From contig CM057830.1 in the NCBI GenBank assembly GCA_030068075.1, forward strand, positions 20,802,247 to 20,866,246: a stretch of 64,000 bases of DNA, read 5' to 3'. Under the pieces are notes generated by a model. It was not told the origin of the DNA. It did not search any database and saw nothing but the letters and a program-made list of their open reading frames with translations. The position numbers and the translations under genes are program-made. The stretch comes from Paguma larvata. Lineage: Eukaryota; Chordata; Mammalia; Carnivora; Viverridae. This document shows positions 10,912-20,768 of the stretch, piece by piece (the stretch's first letter is position 1; each line of letters begins with the position of its first letter).

Positions 10912-11683
10912 ATGGAAGCAAGTAGATGAACCAGGAGGCTCTAATTATATTCAAAGGAAGGGACGATACTGGCTTTGCTCAGTGAAAAGGATATCTGGTC
11001 AAAATGTGTGTATATATGAAAATTAGTGTCAACAGGATTTACTCCTGGATTTTATGTGAAATGTGAGGGATTGGGTACTAAAAAAATCATTTCAAGTTTC
11101 TTGCTCTAAAACAACTGGTAGAATGGAGATGTCACTTATTCTGATGGCAAATAATATAGATTAGGTTCGGTCAGTGATAAATCAAAAGTTTGGTTTTAGA
11201 CATGTTAAGATTGAAATCCTTAAAAAAATAAATTTGAAATCCTATTAAAAAGCCAAGTCATGTCAGCTGCACAAGTGGAGTTCAGGGAAGAATTCAGGGC
11301 TGCAGCAAAAAATAAACAGTCATTGTTACAGAGATTGGATTTAAAGCTAGATGAGCTCAATTACAGAGCAGATATATACAAAGAAGACAAGTGAGAGGAC
11401 TGAGCCCCAGAACATTCCCAAGCTTAAAGATGAAAAGCAAAGAAGAACTTTCAAAGAGATTGAGATGGAGTAGTGAATTAAATAGGAAAAGATCTAAAAA
11501 TTTGGAATCCCTTAGGTGGAGTTAAGAGTGTTTCCCAAAAAGTGGGAATATCATAGGTTATGATTTGTTTGAGGAAAATGAGAACTGAGAATTAATCACT
11601 GGGATGGCAACAGGGAGGTCAGCGGCAACTTCCATGAAGTAATGTTAGTGGAGTGTTGGGGATGAAAGTGTGATTGAGTGATA
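10912..11683 (-). mobile_element. L2 LINE, antisense, middle segment (RT region)
   Basis: GGAAGCAAGTAGATGAACCAG, GGAGGCTCTAATT, TTTTAGACATGTTAAGATTG, GAGCCCCAGAACATTCCCAAG and GGCAACAGGGAGGTCAGCGG track antisense L2 in the expected order. They continue 8385-8890 across the L1M insertion. Confidence 0.65.
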
Positions 11684-12320
11684 TGATGGTTAACCTGGGT
11701 CAACGTGACTGGGCCATGAGGTGCCCAGAGTCTGGGTTAAACATTATTGTACGTGTGTCTGCGAGGGTGTTCCTCAATAAGATTAATGTTTGAAACGGTC
11801 AACTGAGTAAAGTAGATGACTCTCCCCAGTATAGATGGACCCATCCAATCTTTTGGAGGTCTGAATAAAACAAAAGGAGGAATAAAGGAGAATTCACTCT
11901 CTGTGCCTGTTTTGTTTGTTTGTTTTTATTTTCGTTTTGTTTTTAGAGAGAGAAAGAACATGAGGGGGGAGAGGAGATCAGAAAGAGAGAGAGAAAAATC
12001 TTAAGCAGGCTCCATGCAGAGCCTGATGTGTGGCTCAATCTTACAACCCCGGGATCATGACCTAAGCCAAAATCAAGAGTCAGACACTAAACAACTGAGC
12101 CATCCAGGCACCCTCTGCCTGACTGTTTCTGAGCTGAGATATCGGTCTTCTCTTATGCTCACAGTGAAATTTAGACCAATAGTTCTCCTGAGTCTCCAAT
12201 AAGCCAACTACAGATCCTGTGACTTCTCAGCCTCCATAACTGTATAACTGTATTCCTTACAATAAATTATATACATCCCCTATCTGCTTTGTTTCTGTGG
12301 ATAACTGAGACTAATACCAG
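11684..12320 (+). mobile_element. MaLR/ERVL-like LTR, split by a SINE
   Basis: TGATGGTTAACCTGGGTCAACG, TGACTGGGCCATGAGGTGCCC, AGATTAATGTTTGAAACGG, GGACCCATCCAATCTTTTGG, then after the SINE GACTTCTCAGCCTCCATAAC, ACAATAAATTATATAC (poly-A signal) and a GACTAATACC end. This is the layout of an old mammalian MaLR-type LTR. The exact family is not certain. It lies within the L2 copy. Confidence 0.65.
11910..12113 (-). mobile_element. CAN-SINE, antisense
   Basis: TTTTAGAGAGAGAAAGAACATG, GCAGGCTCCATGCAGAGCC, CGGGATCATGACCTAAGCC and GAGCCATCCAGGCACC. A rough TSD, TCTGTGCCTG / TCTGCCTG, flanks it. Inserted into the MaLR-like LTR. Confidence 0.9.
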
Positions 12321-13298
12321 TGAGTTGAAGCAAGAATGAGAGGAAAATAAGTGAATTATAAAGTGAAGGCAATTCTTTTAAGGCATTTTACTGTAGAAGT
12401 GCAAAGGACAATGACAACAGCTAGAAATAAACCTAAGATCCTGGTATCATACACTCTTAAAACTAAGATTAGGATGATCAGGTTGAGCTGGAGGATGTGG
12501 TTATTCTGGAGAAGGACAGAAAACTGAAGTTGCAACCCTGGAAAAGGCATGATGACATGAGATTGAGTTTGCACACTGCAAATTGGCTTTAGAAAAGATT
12601 TCAGACAGGTTAGCAACTGAAACGGCTGGCTAGGAAGTTTACATTGCTACATAAGCAGATGTATTGTTAGATCTGGATGTAGGATTATAAAGAGTACTCT
12701 CTGGATTGCTTCTGTTTTCTCAAGGAAATAAGAGATGATCCACAGATACTGAGAGGAGTGTTGAGTGGAGAAGAAGTATTGAGTTTTGAGAAAAGAGAAG
12801 GTATGAATAATTACCAGAGATGGGGAGGAGTCTTCTCAGGAAAAAAAAAACACGGCTGAACTGTATGATAGTAATAAAGGCACATTTAAGACTTGTAATA
12901 TCATGAACATAAAGCTATATGACATATTCAAGTGATAAACTATAAGCATTAGAAAGTTAGAAAATTTTATTTAACCAGGTTTTGGGTTTTTCAGATGACT
13001 ATGGTAGCCAGGCAAAAAGGGAAGTGGGTGAAAGAGAGTGAAAACAGGACAGGGCAACAGATTATGAATGCTAATGGGGAGCAAAGAATTGTTGCAGAGA
13101 AGGTATTAGAGAAAATAAACTAGAAAGAGAGAAGGTGAGACTTAAAAGTGTAGAAAATGTGAAACTGAGATTATGGAGGAGACATACACATTGGGAATGA
13201 CAGTATCTGGCATGACCAGGATACTGGTGGCTTGTGTAGAGTGAAAGGCAAGATAAACACAAGCAAGAGCAAGAAACTGGGAGGACCATATATTGGAA
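12321..13298 (-). mobile_element. L2 LINE, antisense, 5'-ward segment (tentative)
   Basis: GAGTTGAAGCAAGAATGAGAGG, then GTGAATTATAAAGTGAAGGCAATTCTTTTAAG, continues the antisense L2 order directly after the LTR. Farther right the match is weak (purine-rich GAGAAGG-type DNA), so the right boundary is a guess. Confidence 0.45.
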
Positions 13299-13315
13299 GG
13301 ATTCTCTGTTTTTAA

Positions 13316-13521
13316 TTTTTTTAATGTTTATTTATTTTTGAGACAGAGAGAGAGCATGAGTGGGGGAGGGGCAGAGAGAGAGGGAGACACAGAGTGTGAA
13401 GCAGGCTCCAGGCTCTGAGCTGTCAGCACAGAGCCCGACGCGGGGCTCGAACTCACAGACCGAGAGATCATGACCTGAGCCGAAGTGAGACGCTCAACTG
13501 ACTGAGCCACCCAGGCGCCCT
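13316..13521 (-). mobile_element. young CAN-SINE, antisense, perfect 17 bp TSD
   Basis: Near-consensus SINE with GGGGCTCGAACTCACAGACCG and GAGCCACCCAGGCGCCC. It is flanked by GGATTCTCTGTTTTTAA at 13299-13315 and 13522-13538, perfectly matched, so this is a recent insertion. A ~60-codon frame (13328-13510, minus) is open through the body. Confidence 0.97.
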
Positions 13522-13538
13522 GGATTCTCTGTTTTTAA

Positions 13539-13900
13539 ATCACCATACATTATATCAGAAATGGGATACAAGGGAGAAAGAGTCCACCAGGTCCAAATAT
13601 CTTCAAGGAATAAGGGGAGGGATACACAAATCTCTGAGGTTTGCAACAAGGAGTAAATGAGAGCGGTAAAATCTACGAACAAAAGTTTTAGTGTAGATTT
13701 GCATTCTTAGGGAGGAGAGAGAAAACAATTTACAAACAAAAAGGAGGAACAAAGAGGGAACTCTTCCAACTTTAAAAATCGTGTGAGAGGTACAGCACAA
13801 AGAACAGTATCTTTCGGGAAGAAGCTGCTACATAACAAGTAGTGACTTAGGGAGTTGGCCAGGTTTCACTTAGATTAAAATGGTAAGAAAATATAAGGAG
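13539..13900. other. purine-rich sequence, possibly diverged L2
   Basis: GA-rich DNA without a clear family match. May continue the antisense L2 to its left. Confidence 0.3.
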
Positions 13901-14205
13901 CGATATTTCTCAAACTTGAATGTACATGCTACTCACACAGAGATCTTGTTGTTGATTTATTTTTTAATTTTTAGAGACACAGAGAGATAGCGTGAGAGAA
14001 GCAGGGAGAGAGAGAAAAAGAGTAGTCTACATGCTCAGCGTGGAGCCAGATGCTGGGCTTGATCCCACGACCCTAAGCCAAAATCAAGTGTCAGACGCTC
14101 AACCAAGTGAGTCACCCAGGAGTCCCAGAGCAGACTCTGAGGTCAGGCCTAGGATTTAGCTTTACTAACAAGTTCCTAGGTGAGGTCAACACTTTGAGTA
14201 GCAAG
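13901..14205. mobile_element. MER5A-like hAT MITE split by a SINE
   Basis: The left part (ATTTCTCAAACTTGAATGTACATGC, about 13906-13954) and the right part (GCAGACTCTGAGGTCAGGCC, about 14131-14205, ending near CAACACTTTGAGTAGC) match the two halves of a MER5A-type non-autonomous element. Confidence 0.6.
13955..14127 (-). mobile_element. CAN-SINE, antisense, older
   Basis: TTTTTAATTTTTAGAGACACAG, GCTCAGCGTGGAGCC, CCTAAGCCAAAATCAAGTG and GAGTCACCCAGGAGTCCC. It lacks the young felid body sequence, so probably an older subfamily. Splits the MITE. Confidence 0.85.
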
Positions 14206-14958
14206 GATACAGGCAATTCCAGAATAAAGAATGAAATGGCTTGGTGAATCAAGGACTGGTGGAGGTCTGAGTCAGATATGAGAATGAAGATGATAGTCTA
14301 GAAGATGAGTGATGAGCTGAGGTCTGAAGCCTCTTTGCTGATGGAGACAAAAGGGACTTGCATATGACTGGACTGAAGCTAATCATCTCTTCAAAAACTG
14401 TAGTCACCAGGCTATCCAAGTAGGGAAATCATATGAAGAAGAATTTATTACTAAGGAACCCAGAACTCAACTATTTCCTGGTGCAGACTCCAATTGGCAC
14501 GGTCAGGGTCAGAGTGAGTGATGGTACTGAAAATATCTTCTGGCTGCTTTTGATGGTGTACAGAGTTATTCCTATATCATCTTCCAGTATGACTTACAAA
14601 AAAAAATTCAAATTAACATGGAAAAAGGGATTAGGAAGGTTTATTTTGCTCTAAATCAATTTCCTACTCCCCCTTTTATTCCCTTCTATCCCTGAAACTT
14701 TGAGAATACTTCCCACACATTACTTCTATTCTTATAAATGATATTAAATTCTTAATGCATTAATATTTACCTCACTTTGAAATTACCCAGAATTTAACAT
14801 TATTAAAAGAGCCTAAAAATAAGGAATTTTGCTATAAAAGATAGGTCTTCATTTCAAATTCTACATACAATTAAAATATATAAACTGATGATACAGTCAT
14901 ATACTTTCAGAGACTATAAAAATTCCATTTCAAAGTATAATGCAAAGAGAAACTATTT
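14206..14958. other. unique sequence
   Basis: No recognisable repeat or gene. The 73-codon frame at 14433-14654 shows no domain. Confidence 0.4.
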
Positions 14959-14975
14959 AAAGTAATCATACAAAT

Positions 14976-15194
14976 TGGGGTGCCTGGGTGCCTCAGTCAG
15001 TTATTAAGGGTCTGACTACTGATTTCGGCTCAGGTCATGATCTCACAGTTCATGAGATCGAGCTGCGTGTTGGGCTCCACACTGACAGCCTGGAGGCTGC
15101 TTGGGATCTCTCTCTCTCACTCTCTCTCTCTCTGCCCCTCCCCATGTTCATGGGCACTCTCTCTCCCTCTCAAAATAAATAAATAAGCAAAATA
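14976..15194 (+). mobile_element. CAN-SINE with TSD
   Basis: The head TGGGGTGCCTGGGTGCCTCAG is followed by a CT-rich block and an AAATAAATAAATAAG tail. The TSD AAAGTAATCATACAAAT (14959-14975) / AAAGTAATCGTGTAAAT (15195-15211) matches at 14/17. Confidence 0.93.
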
Positions 15195-15211
15195 AAAGTA
15201 ATCGTGTAAAT

Positions 15212-15520
15212 ATATTTTAGAGATACACAAAAACAAATTTAAGAAGTATCAATGTCCCACTCTGGCTAGTTTCTGTCACTAGTATGTTCAGTCGGTCATT
15301 CTGATATACTGAACTGATCTCAAATTAGTGTAATTGAAAAACCAGGTTTTCAAACACAAATGTGAATATGCTGTATATTCTACATTCCTCAATGTACAGG
15401 TTTTAATCATTGATATGTTTGAAACAGTAACAAAACATACATGTACTCACTCATTCACAGGGCATACAAATTTACAAAGTATAAATTGGGGAGTTTTAGC
15501 TTTGTCCATAGACACTTTGC
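15212..15520. other. unique sequence
   Basis: AT-rich DNA with no recognised element. It is the host of the GC-rich insertion that follows. Confidence 0.4.
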
Positions 15521-15536
15521 TAGAAACCTGAATTGA

Positions 15537-16474
15537 GATAGACTTGGGGCAACATGGCGGAGGAGTAGGGGGCTCCAGTATTTTGCTTGCCCTTTAAACG
15601 GGGACGACTGAAACCATAGTCTCTCAACTCCAAGAATCGGGGGAAAAGGTGCTACAGCTAACAAGGAACGAAGGCGAAAACAGACACGGCCCAGCTAAAC
15701 CGTGAGTTTAATCTGGGTCGGATAAAACAAACTCGAACTGGGGAAGTTGAGCTGAGGGGAGGGTGAGCGTCTTGGAGATAGCTGGGAAAGTGCCGATGAA
15801 CAACATCTGAACGAGAGGGCCAGAGCGGGTGAGACCACTACCATCCAGCCCCTAAATGCAGGGCTTTTGAAGAGAAGTTCAGTGGTTAACAGCAGCACTA
15901 CCCGCGCGCTGCCGGGACTGCGCCAACCCCGTCCCTAGCCGCTGGGACGCGCATGCCGCGGGGACTGGCAGCGGGGCGCAGGCGGCGCTGCCTGCAGAGC
16001 ACCTCTAACCCCGGCACAATTATAAGGAAATCGGGGGTAGCAGACGGCCGCGTCACCGCACCACCCTCGCCCATCACCTCCGGGACGCGCGCGCGGCCGG
16101 GACTGGCAGCAGGGACCCAGGCAGCTCCAGGCGGCGGCGCCTGCGGAGCTCTTCTAATCCTGGCACAATTAGAGTGAAATCGGGGGTAGGGGAGGGCCAG
16201 GTCACCGTCCAGTGAACCACACTAGGCCGGCGTTGGCGGTGGAGAGAGAACAGAAATAAAGGGGCGAATAAAGCCTCCAAGACTGGTGGCGAGGGTCTGG
16301 AGAGACCATTGTTGTTTCACAAGCCAGGAAGTCACCCCAAAAGCCATCCCTGCAGCAGTGGAGGCGGGACCCACCTACACCAAACCACGCCCCTCCCAAC
16401 CTATCAGCAGGAGCGACTGATGCCAAGTGGAGATTGCTGCCTGGAGTAACTCCAGTCATTTTTTCTGTTTTAAA
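15537..16474 (+). mobile_element. 938 bp GC/CpG-rich insertion, L1 5' UTR-like
   Basis: A sharply GC- and CpG-rich block in AT-rich DNA, flanked by perfect 16 bp copies of TAGAAACCTGAATTGA (15521-15536 and 16475-16490). Fourteen bases inside the left end is CAACATGGCGG (15550-15560), a YY1-type core in the position where L1 promoters carry one. Two related units of about 115-126 bp (15944-16058 and 16082-16207) share GGGACGCG, GGGACTGGCAGC, GGCACAATTA, AAATCGGGGGTAG and GTCACCG, like tandem promoter monomers. No ORF1, ORF2 or 3' UTR follows and no long poly-A is present. Inference: a retrotransposed L1 5' UTR-like transcript. It could instead be a separate non-autonomous family or a retrocopy of an unknown GC-rich RNA. 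Confidence 0.7.
15944..16207 (+). repeat. two tandem promoter-like monomers
   Basis: Units at 15944-16058 and 16082-16207 share several blocks in the same order, with unit length differing by about 11 bp. A shorter third piece (GCCGGGACTGCG, 15911-15922) precedes them. Confidence 0.75.
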
Positions 16475-16490
16475 TAGAAACCTGAATTGA

Positions 16491-17590
16491 ATAAAAAATA
16501 TAAAAGAAAATACACTGTTAGGATAACTATATTTGCTTAGTTTACTTTTTTGCTACTAACCATCACAGAGTCAAGACTAATAGGATGAAGATCTCTGAGT
16601 TCCAAAGCAAATTATGATGAGAGTGATAGAATTATTTTTCTTAACAAATATTTGGAGAATCACTCAAGTGAAGATGAGGACAATGACACTTTTAAATCAA
16701 CACTGAAAGAAACAGAGTTCTGATGAACCTGGGATTTCCTGCACCCTCACAAAATAAGTTGGGCACATTCCTCCTTCTCAAACATTCCACTAGAGGACTG
16801 GTCTACCCCGAGTCTCCAGAAGTGTCTTCCGATGGCATAAACGAGCATGGATGGGGTTGTGAATAATTCTGTAAGTGAGGTCAGTGACTCATATGTATCT
16901 TTGAATTGTGGGATGGCCTAAGCATCAGGAAGGTACAGCCTGCCATTATTAAATTCACATTTGCTGTAGAGTAACTGTTGAGAGCGCTCTGGAGAGAACT
17001 GATGATAGCCGGCTTCCTGAGCAGCTGCTGTATGGTTAGGGAACATAAGCTGAGTGGGCAGAAGAACCCTCTTAAGGAGTTACTGAAGCACAACATTCAG
17101 ATTAGGTGGCATAGCTATGGACTCCTGGGAGCAAGAGTGGCAGAGCCGATAGCTCTTTTCTATCGTAGCTGTCAGGCAGAGAGTGAGTAGAAACAGCAGG
17201 GTGACAGACCGCCACTTGGGTTACTAGCAGAAGGCTACATATCATTAAGAACGTGGAAATATAAAAATTACTGTACTGAAACGTGCAGCTCTATAGACAG
17301 GAGAGGCCCTTCCAGGAGACCCAGATGAAGGCATCTGGTAATCTTTTCATTCAAATGATAGATACTTTCTATTAGAAAATGTGATTCAAGGCATTAACCT
17401 GGAAAAATAATTGATTACACAATCACTAATAAGTTTCGCAAGCTCAAGATATTAGAAAAAACCCTTTAAATGGGTCATTCCCTCCCCACCACCTCACAAA
17501 ATATTCCATATGCTGCAAATGATGTTTTTACCAAAAGGAAAGGTATAATTTATAGTTAGAGAAAAAAGGTCTTGCCTTTTTTTTTTCTTT
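16491..17590. other. unique sequence, 1.1 kb
   Basis: No recognisable gene or repeat. Two overlapping short frames near 16881-17190 lie on opposite strands and show no domain. Confidence 0.4.
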
Positions 17591-17760
17591 GCCAGTGCCA
17601 TTTACCACCCTGTGAACTTGGATGAGTTTCTCTCCAAGTCTCAATTTCATCCTCTTTAAAATGGGGATAATCGCTATTTTCATTTTTATTATTTTGAGTA
17701 CTAACAGTATTTTTAAAGTGCCTGGCATATTGTAGGCATTTAATACATGGAAGTTGTAAT
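17590..17760 (-). mobile_element. MIR SINE fragment, antisense
   Basis: CCTGTGAACTTGGATGAGTTTC, TCCAAGTCTCAATTTCATCC, TTTAAAATGGGGATAATCGC and AAGTGCCTGGCATATTGTAGG are the antisense MIR core. Confidence 0.85.
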
Positions 17761-17774
17761 AATTAGTACATGAT

Positions 17775-17969
17775 TATATATATATATATTATATAGTATA
17801 TACACACACATATATACGCCCTTCATATGGATACATCCTTCATATGGATAGCATTTTATAACCAGAAAATGCTGGTTACACACACACATATATACGCCCT
17901 TCATATGGATACATCCTTCATATGGATAGCATTTTATAACCAGAAAATGCTTTCCTGTTATAAAATGCT
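17775..17969. repeat. 78 bp tandem duplication with CA/TA tract and terminal hairpin
   Basis: 17802-17873 and 17880-17951 are direct copies offset by exactly 78 bp (ACACACACATATATACGCCC ... CAGAAAATGCT). Each unit holds CTTCATATGGATA twice. After copy 2, AGCATTTTATAAC (17928-17940) and GTTATAAAATGCT (17957-17969) form a perfect 13 bp inverted repeat with a 16-base loop. Confidence 0.95.
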
Positions 17970-18400
17970 TTTATACATACTCTTACGAACTAAGCAGACC
18001 AACACTTTAACATTTTATAGATAAAGGATCTAGGATTCAGAAACAATCACTTGCATAAGCTTTTATGTGGTAGAGACTTATTCACCAAAAATCAAGTCTC
18101 TTGACCTCAATTCCACTGTTATTTGACTTGTAACAAACACTTTACAACTTGCTTTTATCAGATTCTCAACACTGTATTTTGGAGATTTATTCATAACCAT
18201 ATAGACTAATTGAATCTCAAAATTTTAAATGCCGAGTAGCATTCTGTGCTACTAATAGAACTTCTCATGTTCATATTTTATCTACTCCTTAAGGTTCTTT
18301 ACAACTGATAAAATGCCCCCATTAATTATTTGGAATTGGTTATAGGCTTTCTTTTTTTAATTCAAGCATATTCATTGTGTACCATAAAAGTAGAAACTTT
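17970..18400. other. unique AT-rich sequence
   Basis: No recognisable element. Confidence 0.4.
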
Positions 18401-18408
18401 TGTTAAGA

Positions 18409-18598
18409 TTTTTTTTAATGTTTATTTTTGAGAGAGAGTGCACAAGTGGATGAGGGGCAGAGAGAGAGGTGACAGACAATTTGAAGCAGGCTCCATGCTG
18501 CCAGCACAAATCTCAGTGTGTGGCTTGAACCCACAAACTGTGATATCAAGACCTGAGCTGAAATCACACACTCAACAGACTGGGCCATCCAGGTGGCC
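18409..18598 (-). mobile_element. CAN-SINE, antisense
   Basis: TTTTTTTTAATGTTTATTTTTGAG, GCAGGCTCCATGCTG, GTGGCTTGAACCCACAAACTG, GACCTGAGCTGAAATC and GGGCCATCCAGGTGGCC. Confidence 0.92.
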
Positions 18599-18599
18599 T

Positions 18600-19570
18600 G
18601 GAGCTAGAATTTTTATCCTTTTTATTAGCTTTAGAGTTCTCTTTCAATGGCTATAGAGACAGGGAAGTTAACAGTATTGTGCAAATGATCTATTCATACT
18701 TATTTATCCTCAATGTATTATATTCTAAGACAATTTTCTTAAAACCTTCAAATAGGCTGACACATGTAAAAACTTTTATATGCTATTATATCTTGCATAT
18801 TTCAAAGATAAGCTTTTAGGTCTATACAAGTTTATGAGTGCTATGTATTTCTTCTAAATTTTGACTTTTATTATTAGCACCTATGGATTGTTGGTGTGTG
18901 AAATTCTATTTTATCTAATATTACATGTTGCTTCACCTTCTATTTGTTTGGTTTGCCAGGTATATATTGCCTTTAATGTCTGAATATTCAAATTTTATAA
19001 TATATCATTTTGCTTTAGATGTTTCTCTTATAAGTCGCGTTTATCTAATTTTTAAGAACCTAGTCTCTTACTGTCTTATGAATAAGTTTCATCATTCACA
19101 TTTATTGTTTTTATTAACACAATTGTTTCTAGGAAGATTTTAAATTATGTTTTGTTTTGATATTAATTTTCTTCTTATATTCTATTATTGTTTTAAGAGA
19201 TTAATCATACTTAATTTTATATTTAACTCACAAATTTAGCATTAATCCATATTGTATTCCTCCTCCTTTACAAAACAGAGACCTTATTTGAAGGTCTACT
19301 TATAATCCATTGTTTCCTAGTCTTTTCATAAGCTTTACCTTTAAGCCAATCCCAAACTTTTACCATAATCTTTGTAAAGCTCACAAAGCATGTTTAGGAC
19401 TTTCCATTTCCCCTTTTATCATTTTTTTTTAAATCCAATTCTGTTCTTCTAGGTTCATTTTGCTGCTTATCGAACTAAGTCCATCAGTGGTTACTTTGAG
19501 GAGAATCTGTGAAAAGTTAACTCTATCTTTAATTGATTATAAATGTCTTCATTTATCTTCGCTCTATTTT
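18600..19570 (-). mobile_element. possible very old L1M, antisense (tentative)
   Basis: T-rich DNA whose word order (TTTCTCTTATAAGTCGCG, TTTATTGTTTTTATTAACAC, AGTCCATCAGTGG) vaguely resembles antisense old L1. The match is too weak to assign with confidence. No gene seen. Confidence 0.25.
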
Positions 19571-19578
19571 TGGTCAAA

Positions 19579-19615
19579 CCTAAACCCTAATAACCCTAGA
19601 TTACCCTAATACACT
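19579..19615. repeat. telomere-like CCCTAA variants at the left NUMT edge
   Basis: CCTAAACCCTAATAACCCTA followed by GATTACCCTAAT: four degenerate CCCTAA units just outside the mitochondrial homology. Confidence 0.85.
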
Positions 19616-19634
19616 AATATTTGCAAATTTGCGA

Positions 19635-20745
19635 GAAAGAATCCTACTGATGATGTTAATCCGTGGGCGATTATTAGGGCTGTTGCACCTATGTAGCTTC
19701 AGGGTGTTTGAATGAGTACAGCTACGATTACTAAAGCTATATGGCTTACAGATGAATATGCAATTGGGGATTTTAGATGTTTGACGTAGGCAAAAAGAGC
19801 TTGTTATAATTATTCCTCACAGGAATAATATTAGGAAAAGGTATGCTATTTGGCCTGTTAGTGGATTAAGTAATATTGTAATACATATTATTCCATACCC
19901 ACATAGTTTCAGGAGCACAGCGGTGAGTACTATTGATCCAGCAATATTGGGCTTCTACATGTCTGTGCTTTGGGTAATCAGAGATATAGTCTATATAGGG
20001 GTATTTTTACTATGAATGCTATTATACATGCTCGTCAAAGGAAAATATTAGATCAAGTGGTTGAGATTAGTTCAGTTCAGTATTATATGATTAGAAAATT
20101 TAGGGAGCCTGATGCGTTTTGGATATACAGTAATGCAACTAGGACAGGTAATGAACCTACCGGCGTGTAGAATAGAAAGTAAAGGCCTGCGTTTGGTCAT
20201 TCTGTTTGATTACCTCATCGGGTGATAATAATCAGGGTGGGGACTAGTATGGCTTCAAATAAAATATAGAACACAATTAGTTTGATGGCAGTGAAGGTTA
20301 TAATTAGGAATAGTTGCAAAAGGGTGAGTATTGTGATATATAGTTTTTTGGGGGGCAAGGGTTTCTTTTCGTAAGTGTGATTGGCTGGCTGTAAGTATTA
20401 GTGATAGGAGTCATGCTGTTAATGCCAGGAGGGGTTCAAACAGTGGGTCTGAGAAGAGTAGTGAGAAGTTGAGACTGTTGTCCTTGAGTTGGTTAAGGTA
20501 GGTAAGGCTGATGAGCTATTGAGTAGGCTGTGGGCTATTGAGTTAATTCAGATTATATTGGGTTTTGATAGCCATGTCAAAGAAATTAGAATTATAGTTG
20601 GAATAATAATTTTTAGCATTGTAGGAGATTTAGGTTTTGTACATAGTCAGTTCCATATGTGTTGGATACTATTACTAGGAAGGATGAGCCTCGTGCTGCT
20701 TCGCAGGCAGCAAATACTAGCAGAATAATAGGAGTTACCCTATTA
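19635..20745 (-). pseudogene. NUMT: nuclear copy of mitochondrial ND4L (3' part) and ND4 (5' two-thirds)
   Basis: Read on the minus strand, ND4L sequence ends at a TAA overlapping the ND4 start in the characteristic 7-base ATGCTAA (20619-20613), as in vertebrate mtDNA. ND4 begins [19 protein letters not shown], and an in-frame TGA at codon 24 would be Trp in the mitochondrial code but a stop in the nucleus. After about 40 codons the frame shifts, and ND4-like sequence continues in another frame (NQLKDNSLNFSLLFSDPL). Mitochondrial similarity fades near 19635, after sequence reading GATALIIAHGL-like. In mtDNA ND4 is a membrane subunit of complex I; this copy is a dead fragment. The frameshift and stops indicate an old insertion. 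Confidence 0.93.
20613..20745 (-). pseudogene. ND4L 3' fragment within the NUMT
   Basis: Minus-strand translation gives [24 protein letters not shown] text and ends NLNLLQC then TAA. About 44 of the usual 98 codons are present. The right boundary falls at or just before the ATTAGGGTTTAGGG motif. Confidence 0.85.
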
Positions 20746-20768
20746 TTAGGGTTTAGGGCATTTAGGAG
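20737..20768. repeat. telomere-like TTAGGG variants at the right NUMT edge
   Basis: ATTATTAGGGTTTAGGGCATTTAGG. The 15-mer TTATTAGGGTTTAGG (20743-20757) is the exact reverse complement of 19579-19593 at the other edge. Confidence 0.85.

Noticed and set aside
15537..16474. CpG-rich block as a gene promoter island
   Set aside because: The perfect flanking TSD shows it is an insertion. No downstream exon is visible, although it could still have promoter activity.
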